Assembly (NCBI GenBank): GCA_036250225.1
Contig: JAPZLL010000019.1
Coordinates: forward strand, 248,001 to 312,000
Length of the DNA: 64,000 bases
Direction of reading: 5' to 3'
Source: Cercophora sp. LCS_1
Taxonomy: Eukaryota > Ascomycota > Sordariomycetes > Sordariales > Lasiosphaeriaceae
Positions within the stretch are counted from its first letter, which is position 1; every line of letters begins with the position of its first letter. The translations under genes were made by a program, and so were the position numbers. The notes under the pieces were generated by a model. That model had not been told where the DNA came from and searched no databases. It saw nothing but the letters and a program-made list of their open reading frames with translations. Positions 32,087-43,035 of the stretch are shown here, piece by piece.

Positions 32087-33163
32087 CGCGGGGCCCTTTG
32101 CATCGTCCGCAAAGGTTCAAAGGGGTTCGAGAGTCAGAGGGTGCGGTCGCGACAATACATGATTAAAAGGACGACGCGAAAAGGGTTGGGCAAGAGCTCA
32201 GACGAACGCGATGGGAGCCACCAAAGATTTCCATGTGATAGGCGACGTCAGAGGGAATGCAAGGGGTGCTATTCGCCAGCTGTGATGGCTGCCAGTCCAG
32301 CGAGGAAGCTTGTGGTTCGACGCCGTCAGGCAGCGTTGAGGTGCATGTGCTGGCTAAACCGCTCCCTGCAGAAGAAGCCCTCGGGTCGCTTGGCACCCCA
32401 GTCATGGGTCCACTGTTACCCGGCAGGGCCCCGAGCCCGCAGCGGGGAAGCCGGGGTGCCCAGAGCCCCCGGCCTACAACTTCCACTATCCTACAAGATG
32501 TCCAGACATCCATCTTTTTTTTAGTCCCCAAAGAAACTCCTATCTGGCGTGTCCAAGAATCTCAAGATATGAAATGGCCCCGTGAGACGCCCTTTCGGTC
32601 CCCACCGTCTCAACCCCCATCGTTTAGACAACAGCGCCTCCAACGGCCTTCAAAACGGCTAGTCAGCATAGGTATGCAAGCCAGGAATAACCGTTTGAGC
32701 TTTTGAGTTCACGAGGCCTCGACAAAGTAAACGGTATGCCCCATAGCTCGAAGGGATAAATTATAATCTGAAGTCGCCACGTTTCTTGGTGTCTCAAAAC
32801 ATCACCGAAAGGGGCTCGCTGTTTTCTGGTTGCCCGCGATAGTATTCATCATACCAGTCCAGTCCACGTCGAGTGAGATTCAGATTAGGTGGCCTTTTGG
32901 GGATTTAAAACTGAACTAACTCACTTCTGCCTTTCAACTCTTTCAAGGCCTATCCAAAACACATAGATAATTATGCATCTGCTAGTTGAGGTATCAAGTC
33001 GGTGACAAAAAATAAACGGCACACCGACCCCTTGTTGCTGCAGTCCCCAACTCAATCCACACGCTCAGCGCCCAGAATTGAGATGAATCTCCCTTCCTAA
33101 AAGCAAAAAGGAACAAGAACACAAACAGCCTGTGCAGGAGCTATTATAAGGGCAAAAAATGAG
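32087..33163. other. Intergenic upstream of the large gene
   Basis: About 1.08 kb containing the large gene's promoter side and the 3' flank of the tRNA. No gene is supported. Confidence 0.5.
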
Positions 33164-33276
33164 TGACGAGAGTGGGATTCGAACCCACGCCCTTTCGGAC
33201 TACGGATCTGATGATACAGAGGGTATTAAGGGATAATTCCTTAACGTAGCGCCTTAGACCGCTCGGCCATCTCGCC
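33164..33276 (-). tRNA. tRNA-Leu(AAG) with 33-nt intron
   Basis: On the minus strand: acceptor GGCGAGA pairs with TCTCGTC (one G-U), discriminator A, D-arm GGCCGAGCGGTCTAAGGC, anticodon stem CTACG/CGTAG, and loop TTAAGGC with anticodon AAG. The variable arm is TCCGAAAGGGC and the T-arm GGGTTCGAATCCC. The intron occupies 33206-33238, after position 37, and contains CCCTTAAT, which can pair with the anticodon as in normal pre-tRNAs. Confidence 0.95.
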
Positions 33277-33931
33277 CGTTTGATGCTGAGGAAGGGCGGA
33301 ATTTCCCTTAAGGGAACACACCGCACTCGGTGGTGGTGAAGTTGGAGAATGTTTCGGCATGGGAGGTGGATGGATGATGAGCGCTGGAAAGTGGCAATTG
33401 AGAATTGTGTAAACTTGCATTGCGAAAATGCAAGCAGGCCCAACAGTGCGGAAGTTTGCTTTGAGCAAGGCGTCCCAAGGCAGATTGAAGCGTAGGAGTG
33501 TTCGGGGGTTGGGGGCGCTAGCGTTGTGTTGTTGCATTGGAATGCCCTTTCAGATGAAGTTCCTTTCGCAAGTTCTGAGTCTGAGGATGCAACTGATCTT
33601 GAGCTTTCCTCGATTCGTGTACCGGAAAGGCGTGAGCCCGATATGCAACGTCAATTGCGCCCAAGTCGTCATGATTTGCATCGGGTTCGAGCAGGTCATG
33701 GCAGATCAACTCCTTCACGCCCTCCCGGCGACAGCGCCCCACCTCAAGTTCAACCATGATTTGTGTTGCGCTCACAAGTCAAATATCGGTGACATTCCTA
33801 GCCGCTAGCAGGCCATGTCGACATCTCCAGGCTCATCTCTCAACTCTTGTTTGATGCCCATAACCCCACGCAAAGAGAACATCAGTCTCACACAACAATA
33901 CATTACATGCACGCAAAATATCCCAACCACC
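33277..33931. other. Intergenic upstream of the HAD gene
   Basis: About 650 bp with no protein-like frame. It lies between the tRNA 5' end and the HAD start and should hold both promoters. Confidence 0.5.
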
Positions 33932-34705
33932 ATGTCCGCTCTCACCAACTTCAAAGCCCTCTCCTTCGACGTTTTCAGTACCCTCATTGACTGGGAGACC
34001 GGCATCACTGCTGATCTTGCTCCTATTCTCTCGCAGCTCCCCAGCTCACACCCCTGGGTCCAGAACCCGCTTCTCGCTGCCCAGCAGTTCAACCACCACT
34101 CCGAATCTCTCTGGGCCTCACAGCCTACCCTCAAATACGATGCCAACCTCGCCGAATCCTTCAAGCTTCTCGCACGGGAAGCCGGCGTGACCGTTCAAGA
34201 TGCAGACGCTGCAGCTGTTGGCACTGGTCCCGGGAGGTGGAAAGCCTTTCCCGATACGGTTGCCGGGCTACGCAAGTTGAAGAAGTATTACAAACTTATT
34301 ATTCTGAGCAATGTGAACAACGAAAACATTGCGCGGACGGTGAAGGATAATCTGATCGGGTTTGACGGGGTATATACGGCCGAGAACATCGGGTCCTACA
34401 AGCCGAACCATGCCAACTTTCGCTATCTGTTTGCCCACGCGAAGGAAGACTTTGGTGTTGACTGGGAAAAGGGCGAGTTGCTGCATGTGGCGAGGAGCTT
34501 GACAGCCGACCATGTACCTGCGAAGGAGCTGGGGTTGCCGAGCTGCTGGATTGCCAGGGGAGGTGACAAGGAGGAGGGGTATGGGTTGGGAGGAAACTTG
34601 AAGGAGCTAGAGGATCAGGGCAAGTTGGCCTTTGAATGGAAGTATGATACGCTTGGGGAGTTTGCCGATGAGGTCGAGCGGCAGTTTGAGGCCAAGGGTG
34701 AGTGA
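33932..34705 (+). CDS. HAD-superfamily hydrolase, haloacid dehalogenase type II-like
   Basis: A single exon of 257 residues. The nucleophile Asp13 sits in LSFDVFSTLIDW, motif II is Ser126 in IILSNVNN, and motif III Lys157 in SYKPNHANF. The four-helix cap (about residues 20-110) and the final motif with SLTADHVPAKELG fit the L-2-haloacid dehalogenase-like branch. In fungi these enzymes are mostly uncharacterised phosphatases or dehalogenases, so the substrate is open. The ATG at 33932 is preferred because it starts seven residues before the first beta strand; the frame is open further upstream to 33815 but with no domain sequence. Its stop codon is 4 bp from that of the next gene on the other strand. 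Confidence 0.9.
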   Translation: MSALTNFKALSFDVFSTLIDWETGITADLAPILSQLPSSHPWVQNPLLAAQQFNHHSESLWASQPTLKYDANLAESFKLLAREAGVTVQDADAAAVGTGPGRWKAFPDTVAGLRKLKKYYKLIILSNVNNENIARTVKDNLIGFDGVYTAENIGSYKPNHANFRYLFAHAKEDFGVDWEKGELLHVARSLTADHVPAKELGLPSCWIARGGDKEEGYGLGGNLKELEDQGKLAFEWKYDTLGEFADEVERQFEAKGE

Positions 34706-34709
34706 GGTA

Positions 34710-36505
34710 CTACGAAGAATCGGAATGGTATTGCGCTTCATCATCGTCATCTTCTTCCTCGCTCTCCGAATCCTGTCGTCGGGAGGCGCGTGTTCGTCGT
34801 GCTCGTGCTCGTGATCGTGGGGTTCGAGACCGTGAACGATATTTGAGGCCCTTTGGTCTTGTCCGTTTGACACGGTCTGCTCCCCGCCAGCCCCTTCTCT
34901 TCTTGATCGGCTTGCCAAAACCATCGACGTGGATAGCGCCGACTGTCTCGTCTGCGCTGTCTTGCTCCTCGTCTGGTGCGAGTCCAAGGATTGTCCCACC
35001 GTGCATTGTCTGGATGTGTCGTTCCAGATTGAATTTCCGCGAGAAGCCAACAATGGCTCTGGGACAGGTTAGGTCGGGGCACAGATGACCCGCTCCCACG
35101 CTAGAACGTCGGCTGTTCTGTTTTGATGCGCCAGGCGTGGCAGATTTCCGTCCTCTCCTAGAGGGCCCCTCATACCCATCGGGGGAGGCGTTGCGGCTTC
35201 GCAGATTTGACTGGCGAGTGGCCGCGCGTTTTCGCTTGACGACCTCTTCAAGTGAAGGTCCATCATTCATCATGTACTCCAGGGGGATTCCTTCGGGGAC
35301 GTAGGTTGTGGTCTCCACTGCGGCTTCCCCTGCCGCGATTGGCCTCTCGTGGAGAGTATGAAAAGTCATCTGTTGGTCGAAGAGCGTTGCGCATCGTTGG
35401 GTTGCGCGCGCAATGGCCTCTGGAGGGAAGCCAGCCATTGCTGCAGCACCCAAGACATCCCGCCAGTCACGAAGTCCCAGCCGTCGTAGGTTAGGTTTCG
35501 ACAGGGCGGCCTTGCTGATGGTCTTCGATCTAGATCTCTCCCGCCTTTTCCTCTCAGAAATCTCCTCCTCCGTCTGCGCCTTGCCAGCGTAATGGTCCGG
35601 CATCCGCCTCTTCTCTTCCCTAGCAATCCGAACCTCCATCTCCCGCCACGTTTCGCCCTCTCGAGGAAACCTCTCTTTCTTCGCTCTTGATGAACTGGGT
35701 ACCCTCTTTGGTGACGGCATTGATTGCCTCGGTCTCCCTCGGTTCCTTGGCGTTTTGTCCTCCTCAGGGACCTCCGGTGCCCTCCTCGCCAACGTCCCTA
35801 ACCTCCCATTGTGCAGTATCATCAACGTGTCATCCATCTTTCCCATAATCCTCTTCGTAGCCGGCTCCAGCAGCTTATACGAAAGATCATCGTTTACTGT
35901 CACCATCGGCTTCTTCCGCTCCCTTCTCCGTCCCCTTCGACGAGAGTCATCAGCCCCTTCCTCATCCATCTCTCTCGACCTAAACCTCTCTTTCGCCCAC
36001 TTCAGCATACCCGCACCGACCTCCCCCGCCAGCCTGTCCGTCCCCCATTCCTCCTTCCGTCGAAACGTCTCCCCCTCCCCCTCATCCCACTCCGTCTCCA
36101 GGGCGCAGTCTCCGGGCACCTCAGTCACGGACATTGGCCACGCTGTCCACAGCTTCGCCGGTTTCCAGTCCCCCTCCACCTCACCCTCAGGCAACGCAAT
36201 GTCCTACGCAGTCAGCACTTTGCCCACATTCCGGAGAAAGAGGCCCTCACCAAGTTCAGCCCATCGCGCTTCCTCTTCTTGAGCGCGAACGCATTATACA
36301 AATGCACGCTGAGGTCCTTTTTCTGAATATTCTGCAGCGCTGTCCACGTGTTTCGGTCCCGCTCGGTCCAACCGCGCCACGTTGACTTGGGGCCCTTCCA
36401 GCGATTCGGACGGCGCTCGCGGAGTTCGGGCGAGGACATCTCGGCGATTTCCGAGCTTGCCGGGGACCATGGCTCCCCCGCTTGCTCGCGGTTATCGGCG
36501 GCCAT
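34710..36505 (-). CDS. Probable Rrn9-type RNA polymerase I upstream activation factor, with C2H2 finger
   Basis: Exons 36505-36251 and 36203-34710, with a 47-nt intron, give 582 residues. The N-terminal block with RWKGPKSTWRGWTERDR and the NLYNAF-like VHLYNAFALK, together with the middle block DWRDVLGAAAMAGFPPEAIA, resembles fungal proteins assigned to the Rrn9 family, a subunit of the factor that activates Pol I at rDNA. This is recalled family resemblance, not an alignment. A C2H2 zinc finger (CPDLTCPRAIVGFSRK followed by two His) lies near residue 475. Linkers are Arg/Lys/Glu-rich and the tail is Arg/Ser then Glu/Asp-rich, fitting a nuclear protein. The neighbour Nop7 also serves ribosome production. 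Confidence 0.8.
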
Positions 36506-37103
36506 TTTGAAGTGTAGTGTGTCTCATCTGATTTTGTTTGATCTGATCATTGAGGTGCGGTTGCCAAGGTGAAGTGGGAAGGCACAGCCCAAGATCGATT
36601 GGCTGGTGGAGTGGAATGTTGTTTCGTTACAAAAAATACGTTGTACTAAAATATTAGGCAGAGATATATGTCGGATGCATGACATCTATGCGTTGCGTGA
36701 TATTTGCGAGGAAGTGAGTGGTGAAATCTGTTGGTTTTTTGAGAAGAAAGTTTGAGTGGCCCTGTGTTTCTGGCTTTAGATGTCTTTGGCGTTGAGTTTG
36801 GAGATTGCGGCAGCAGGGGAGCACTGTGCTTTTAGGCCTAAAACTCACACCTGCTCACCACTCAACCACAATCATGATTTTGAAAACTTCACCATCGAGT
36901 TTCAATCGCAGGGTGTTTACAAGGTGAATGATAGTTATATAGCAATAGAAACCAGCTTGAAACCATGTTTTAATCCACAGAAATGCTGGCCCGGATCTCA
37001 CTGGCCACAACTTCAATGCACTGGATCATAATGAATGACAAACGCCATTGGTATCTCACGGTGCATATGTACAAATGACCCCGAAAAACTAAGCAAGACA
37101 GAT
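36506..37103. other. Intergenic between Rrn9-like and Nop7 genes
   Basis: About 600 bp, relatively AT-rich, holding the promoter of the Rrn9-like gene and the 3' end of Nop7. No gene is supported. Confidence 0.5.
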
Positions 37104-39101
37104 CTACGCCTTCCCATTCGCCTTCGCCTTCTCCTTTTCCAGCCGTCTCCTCTTGGAGCGCAATTTCTGGTCCTCGGCGCTCTTCTTGTTGTTGGTGTAC
37201 TGCATCTGCTCAAACAGCTTACGCTTCTTCTTGCTTAACATCCCCTTGGCCCGCTCAAGATCCTCGGCCTCGTCACGCGCCTTCTTCTCAAGCGCCTTCC
37301 TAGCCTCCAGCTTCCCCTTAGTCTTGGCATCGACCGGCTTGCTCCTCACCTTCTTGCCAGACAATTCCGCCTCCAGCTCACGCTGACGCTGCAATGTCGC
37401 ATCTTCCTCCTCCTCCTCATCTTCCTCCTCACCACCCGAAAAGCCGCCAAACGAGCCAACCTCCTCTTCATCTTCCTCATCCTCGTCTTCATCGACATCC
37501 ATGTCGTTCTCTACGTCTTCATCGCTACCGTCCGCGCCGTCCTCGCCGGCATCCTCTAGCTCAGCGTCAAGCGCCTCGGCCTCGGTCTCCTGTGCTTCCA
37601 GTGGAAGAGTGGGGTCGTACTGGCCGCTCGAGGTCTTGACGAAGGGGCTTAGATGGGGCGGCAGGGCGGCACCAGGTGCGTAGAGCTCGGGGCTCTTGAG
37701 CTCCTCGTCGTTTACACTGTCCCACACCCACTGGGGCTGCACGTATATCCTCCCAGGATACCGCTGGTTTGGCGCCAGCTTCTGTGAAGTTTGGTTGTCC
37801 TCGCCGTCTCCCTCCTCATTCATCGCGGCCTGTACAACCGGTCTGTCGACGATGTGATGGGTGATGGAGGGGTTGGACTCGTCGGTTGTGAAAGAACCCT
37901 CGCCCAAGACTGAATCCCAACCTATCCTCTTGCACCCGAAAGCGCGGAGGATGAACTCGAGGGGCTGCCGAGGAGTCTCGCGAGACAGATAAAAGGTGAA
38001 GTTAGCGAAGAGCTGCGAGGGGTCGGTGCTGCTCTGCGTCGGTTGGGGAAGAACGTCGCCGCCAGGGGCAACCGGCTCGAATTTGTCAATGGCATCGGTC
38101 GCTTCCTCCTCATCCGCCGCGGGGGCTGCCTCGGACTCCTTGTCGCCGTTGGACTCGCCTTGCTTGAGTTGCTTGACAAGCTTATTCACCTCGGCCTGCA
38201 CCTTGGGATCAGGACCGTGTTCCACCTCGCCGTTCGTGATGGCCTTGGGGGCTTCGCCATCGGTGGCAATGTTGACGCCTTCCAGCGAAAATGCGCCGAG
38301 TTCCGCGCCCTGTTCGTCCTTCAACTGGTCGAACTTGGGGGGGTATTTCAACCCGACGGAGGTGTACAGTCTATAGTTGACAAACCCAAGGAGGGTCATG
38401 TAGAACTCAACAAATGTGCCCATAATGCGGAAATCAACATCGCCGACAATCCTCTGGTTGAACTTGTACGGGACCAGCCAGAGAATATCCTCTCTCTGGA
38501 TGTTCGCCTGGTAGTAGATACCCTTGATCGACAGGAACGACTTTCGGAGGCTGTGCGAGATGATAAGGTAGTGTTGAAACTCGAGGCAGAGACGCTCACA
38601 GCGAGCAATCATCTTGGCAGGTACGGCCGAGGTAGATGGGAGGTTGGCAAACAGGAAAAGCATCGACAAGCAGTCGTCCAAGTCCCTCAGTGCGTCAATG
38701 AAGGTCGGGTAGCGCTCGCGGATGATGTGGTTGAGGGTGTATCGGGGTTTGCCCGTCTTCTCTGGCCTGGCGGCATTGCGCTCGAAGCGCGCAGCGTCCG
38801 AGACATCTCCTCTGCCCAGAGCCCTGGAGATCTTCTTCTCGAGAACCTTTTGATCGCGGAACTTTTGGAGTAGCGGCTCATGGAGTAGATACTGGATGTC
38901 TTTTGTGTAGTAAAAAGTTGTCGAAGCGGTGGCCGACTTTGAAACCTTTTTCTTGTTCCTGGGCTCGCGCGGGTAGATTCCCTTCCAGATGCAGAGCTTT
39001 CGAAAGTCGGGCAAGCTCAGCTGCAGCTTCTTGACTGCCTGGGTGCGCGTGATGTAGTTTTTCGCATTGCCGGACTGGCCCTTCTTCTTGATTTTCGCCA
39101 T
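37104..39101 (-). CDS. nop7: Pescadillo homologue Nop7, 60S ribosome biogenesis
   Basis: A single exon of 665 residues. Nop7 joins Erb1 and Ytm1 in the PeBoW complex in the nucleolus and is needed for 27S pre-rRNA processing. The pescadillo N-terminal domain is clear (NYITRTQAVKKLQLSLPDFR, LCIWKGIYPREP, RERYPTFIDALRDLDDCLSM, and PYKFNQRIVGDVDFRIMGTF). A BRCT domain follows at about 365-480 (with FTFYLSRETPR and YVQPQWVWDS). Then comes a long Glu/Asp-rich stretch and a Lys/Arg-rich coiled coil to the end, as in other family members. The start MAKIKKKGQSGNAKNYI is the usual one. It shares its upstream region with PIG-U. Confidence 0.97.
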   Translation of the reverse strand: MAKIKKKGQSGNAKNYITRTQAVKKLQLSLPDFRKLCIWKGIYPREPRNKKKVSKSATASTTFYYTKDIQYLLHEPLLQKFRDQKVLEKKISRALGRGDVSDAARFERNAARPEKTGKPRYTLNHIIRERYPTFIDALRDLDDCLSMLFLFANLPSTSAVPAKMIARCERLCLEFQHYLIISHSLRKSFLSIKGIYYQANIQREDILWLVPYKFNQRIVGDVDFRIMGTFVEFYMTLLGFVNYRLYTSVGLKYPPKFDQLKDEQGAELGAFSLEGVNIATDGEAPKAITNGEVEHGPDPKVQAEVNKLVKQLKQGESNGDKESEAAPAADEEEATDAIDKFEPVAPGGDVLPQPTQSSTDPSQLFANFTFYLSRETPRQPLEFILRAFGCKRIGWDSVLGEGSFTTDESNPSITHHIVDRPVVQAAMNEEGDGEDNQTSQKLAPNQRYPGRIYVQPQWVWDSVNDEELKSPELYAPGAALPPHLSPFVKTSSGQYDPTLPLEAQETEAEALDAELEDAGEDGADGSDEDVENDMDVDEDEDEEDEEEVGSFGGFSGGEEEDEEEEEDATLQRQRELEAELSGKKVRSKPVDAKTKGKLEARKALEKKARDEAEDLERAKGMLSKKKRKLFEQMQYTNNKKSAEDQKLRSKRRRLEKEKAKANGKA

Positions 39102-39405
39102 GATGCCTCAATTGGAAAGGACAACGGCGGCGAGTATTGGCGGAGGAGGTGTTCTGGGAGCAAAGACGGTAAATCCTAGCGGGGCATTGGCTGGGAGCTC
39201 AACTTTTTTTTCCTTCGCAACTTTTTGTGCCGTCGCACACCGCTTGCTGATAAGATAACAGACAGCTGTGGATCACCAGTGCCAGGCGGCAACGCAGCAG
39301 CGATACAGCTGACAATTGATTTGCTGGCAGTATCCCCTGATTTCGTGTTCGGAACCCACGACTTCTCGATCGCCTGCCCATGCGCTGGCGACGGCGAATT
39401 GAGCA
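39102..39405. promoter_or_regulatory. Compact divergent promoter, Nop7 and PIG-U
   Basis: Only 304 bp separate the two start codons. Two T-rich tracts (39203-39215 and 39222-39228) are the main features and could be nucleosome-depleting elements. No TATA box is seen. Confidence 0.6.
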
Positions 39406-40783
39406 ATGGATGGCGTCAAGGTAACGCTGGGGAGGACCGCTGGGCTGTACATTGGTGCGGCCGTCCTGCGGCTTGCGCTCTTCGCACTCTTTCCAGGACT
39501 CCCAGACCTGCTGACGGGACGCGTCGAGATCTCGACCCCCGTCACCAGCTTCAAGCGCTGTACGCCACTCCGCCGCTTTCCCACGACATCGCTGACAGTG
39601 TTTCCGCAGTGCAAGAAGGCCTCTTTCTGTACAATCACAATGTCTCGCCATACGATGGCGGAGTCTACCATCAAGCGCCCCTCTTCCTCCCGCTCTTCTC
39701 GCTACTCCCGAGTTTCGCGAGCTTCCCGATCTTCACATACCTCCTCTACGTCGCCGTCGACATCCTGAGTGCCGACGCACTGCTCAAGATAGCAGACTCC
39801 GGGGAATCCGGGTCATCGACCCTCTTCAAATCACCGCGCCGTGAGAAGAGGTGGAGCGGCTTCGTGGTAGCTGCAGTGTAAGTCGCCCCTCCATGGGGTG
39901 GGCGCGTGAGGAGACTAACATACTTAGATTCTTGTTCAACCCTTTCACTATAGCAACGTGCATTGGACGATCAACTAGCGTATTTACAACATGCGCAATT
40001 CTCCACGCCATCGTCAAGGCTATATCCGGCGCCCCTTTCAGCGCCATGGTAGCTCTGTCCTTCGCAGGCTATCTCTCCATGTACCCGCTCCTCCTCCTCC
40101 CGCCGCTTCTTGTCCTCTGCTACGACAGACAAATACCCGCGCGGGCAATCAAACCCGCTGGACAGTTTGCGGGGCGAAATGTAGCTGTCGTCTTGGGGAT
40201 TCTGGCAGTTCTCTTCCAGATGTCGTACTTCATCACCGGCTCATGGGAGTTCCTCCCCAACACATACGGCGTCCAACTGACTCTGTCAGACCTGACACCC
40301 AATATTGGTCTCTGGTGGTATTTCTTCATTGAAATGTTCGACTCGTTCCGCTCGTTCTTCCTGGCTGTCTTCTGGCTGCACCTGTCGTGCTACGTTGGCG
40401 GCCTAACGATCCGTATTCGGCGCCAGCCCCTGGTGGCTCTGACACTTCTGCTGGGCATCTTTGCCATCTTCAAGCCATATCCGAGCATCAGCGATGCCTC
40501 GCTATTCCTGGCTTTGGTTCCCCTATACCGGCACGTGTTCCCGCTCATGCGCTACACATTCGTCATTGCAGCCGTCATTATGTATACCACGTTCCTCGGG
40601 CCGGCGTTCTATCACCTGTGGATCTACGCGGGCAGCGGAAACGCCAATTTCTTTTACGCCATCACCTTGGTCTGGGGTCTTGGTTTGAGCCTGCTGGTCT
40701 GCGACCTGACCTTCGCCGTCCTTCGAGATGAGTGGGAGGTGGAGAGGCCGGAGATGGTGGGCAAGGATATCCGACAGATTTAG
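39406..40783 (+). CDS. gab1: GPI transamidase subunit PIG-U (Gab1/Cdc91)
   Basis: Exons 39406-39559, 39610-39877 and 39928-40783, with two 50-nt introns, give 425 residues. PIG-U is a multi-spanning ER membrane protein of the complex that attaches GPI anchors to proteins. Diagnostic strings are RVEISTPVTSFKR joined across the intron to LQEGLFLYNHN, then SPYDGGVYHQAPLFLPLF, FLFNPFTIATC and the later NIGLWWYFFIEMFDSFR. About eight hydrophobic segments can be counted. Length is close to yeast Gab1. Gwt1, an earlier enzyme of the same pathway, lies 16 kb away. Confidence 0.95.
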
Positions 40784-40925
40784 TAGCATTGGGTCGGAAA
40801 GGAAAGCGGGAAAGGATCACTACTGTATTATACCCATACACAGCATGAGCGCATGATTCATTGGAATAGAATACAAAACCCATCAACTAGGTCTTCTCTC
40901 ATTGTTTATTGTCCAACACTTACAC

Positions 40926-42164
40926 CTACCCCCGATACAACCACCTCGCCGGGTCAAACACCACCTCGAAATCTGTTCCCTTCCACGTCCCAATCGCACA
41001 ACTCAAGTCATGGAACCCTTCCAACCCCGTCACTGGCAAGTCCTCCTGCGCGTCCGTCTCCTCGTGCAAGTTCCACCCACCCACCACTCTCCCCTCCCGC
41101 GTAAAGAAAATCTCGGTCCCGATCCTCCCGCCCTCGTTGGAAAACTTCATGCCCACACCATACGTCTCCCCCTTCCTAAACGGCTCGGTAAAGGTCTTAC
41201 CGCCCCACCGATCATTGATGTACTTGTGTCCATCGTCTCCATGCACCGCCAAACTCCCGCGATGCCACCCAGGCATTCGAAAGCTCGGGTACGGCAGCGC
41301 CGTGAATCCCAATGCAACGCAGATATCACCCTTGTGCCCGCTCTTAATCTTGACCTCGTAATACACCGTCTTCTCCCGGCCCGTGGCCAGCGGACTGTGT
41401 TGGCGCACCGAGTAGAGCGGGGGGTATCCGATGATGGTGCTGTCTGCTGACGAGGTGTCGGTCTTGCCGTCCCATACGCCGGGGGCACGCCACGCAAGAG
41501 AGCCCCGGAAGGTGTGGGCGGGCGTCATGAGGCGGATGTCATTGGAGCGTAGGGCGGCGAGCGCTGCCTGGTCGAGGGCTAGTGGTGCGGTTAAGGGGTA
41601 TTGCGCGCACCAGTTTTCGCCTGCGATGGCCTCTGCTTCGGTGGCATTGTTTGCTGGGGATCGGTCAAAGCCTGTGAAGAGGGCTGGGGGTGGAGGGAAG
41701 AGGGAGGTGTCGGGTACAGCGGTTTCCCAGTCGTGCGTGGTCTTTTTGGAGGGAGGCGGTCCCGGAGGAGGGGCGTCGTAGGCTGAAGGCGGTGGGCCGG
41801 GCGGAGGAGCATAGTCGGTTTGGGAGTGGGAGGGCGGAGGGCCCGGAGGCGGGGCGTAGTCGGTGGTCGGGAGCTCAGTGGGCGGGTTTGCGGGGGGCAT
41901 TGCGGAGAGTTCGACCGGAGGTGGACCGGTCGGGGCCGGTGTATATGGCTGGACGCCGGGATATTGGGATTGTGGGGTATAAGGGGAGACAGGCGACACG
42001 GGCGAGGGCTGCGGTGGTGGATAGTAGTTTTGTTGTTGCTGTTGTGGGATGCTCGCCTTTGGCGGGTCGGCGTAAGTTGGTTGTTGGGGGAATTGGCCGG
42101 GGGCGGGACGCGGCGCGTCGTCGTCGTCGCCGTAGAGATGCTTCTCTTTCTTGCCAAAACACAT
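40926..42164 (-). CDS. SPRY-domain protein with Pro-rich N-terminus
   Basis: A single exon of 412 residues. Residues 1-150 are Pro/Gln/Tyr-rich and include three copies of PPPGPPPS. Met-Cys-Phe-Gly at the start offers a Cys that might be lipidated, which is an inference. A SPRY domain covers about residues 215-405: TVYYEVKIKSGHKGDICVAL, FRMPGWHRGSLAVHGDDGHK and YGVGMKFSNEGGRIGTEIFF carry the expected strand pattern. SPRY domains bind proteins; fungal relatives include Ssh4/Ear1-type adaptors that direct ubiquitin ligases to membrane cargo, but those have a transmembrane segment that is missing here. Family assignment is firm, role unknown. Confidence 0.92.
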   Translation of the reverse strand: MCFGKKEKHLYGDDDDAPRPAPGQFPQQPTYADPPKASIPQQQQQNYYPPPQPSPVSPVSPYTPQSQYPGVQPYTPAPTGPPPVELSAMPPANPPTELPTTDYAPPPGPPPSHSQTDYAPPPGPPPSAYDAPPPGPPPSKKTTHDWETAVPDTSLFPPPPALFTGFDRSPANNATEAEAIAGENWCAQYPLTAPLALDQAALAALRSNDIRLMTPAHTFRGSLAWRAPGVWDGKTDTSSADSTIIGYPPLYSVRQHSPLATGREKTVYYEVKIKSGHKGDICVALGFTALPYPSFRMPGWHRGSLAVHGDDGHKYINDRWGGKTFTEPFRKGETYGVGMKFSNEGGRIGTEIFFTREGRVVGGWNLHEETDAQEDLPVTGLEGFHDLSCAIGTWKGTDFEVVFDPARWLYRG

Positions 42165-43035
42165 GTCTTGATGCGCTGAAATGCGATTGTCGGTTGACGT
42201 TGGTTTGGAGTTGCTGTGCTCAGGTCAGACGCGAGAGAAAGAAATGAAAGCGATGCTCCTACGCCAAGTTGATTGATCTTGGCGGGGTCACCAACAAGGT
42301 CGCGTCGCTGAGGTGATGCTGCTTCTGTGTCTTTTGAGATTACTTCTGCTTTATACTACCTATCTATATTGGTAGGTATCTTATCCAACAACTGCAATCT
42401 GACGGATTGAGTTCCCGATTGCGCCCACCGGACTCCACCTGTCACAAACTATCTGTCCCTTACGCAGGTGACGTGCAGTTCTTCCTCTTCTCGGGCCAAA
42501 TGACGTTCCTTTCTCTTTGACAAACAGGATCCCGATGAGGTTTCAACGACAGATGGCTGTGCGAATCCTACTTCAATCAACCCCCTCCCCTTGACTGCCA
42601 CTGGGCGGCCTCTCGTTGCCCCGCACCACCACCCATATGATGACGTTTTCAGGGGCTGCCCCTTGGCATTGTTTGGATAACCCAAGTTGCTACATCCTCG
42701 GTTCAAGCACAGCCTCCCCGCGATGGCAGAGAGTTACGGATGAATACGCTTTCCCGGAACTTTTCTCGGGCACGCGAGGTGTAGCTCTCTGTTACGCCCG
42801 TTGGCGCCGCCGTCGGGGATAATTGGCAAAACCACCGGCGGCAGCTCCCACGCCAAATGATGTAGATGTCTTTCTGAATAACTAGTGCTGGAATTCAAGG
42901 CCCATACGGCCGTCAACTACATCCTCCATCATTGGAGCAGAAACAAACTCAGCAACCCGGACTAGGATGCGAGATCCACACCAACGCCCCCATAATCATC
43001 ACACTTCCTCGACCATCAACCTTCCCTTAAACGCC
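42165..43035. other. Intergenic between SPRY and CAX genes
   Basis: About 870 bp with the SPRY gene promoter and the CAX 3' region. No gene is supported. Confidence 0.5.
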
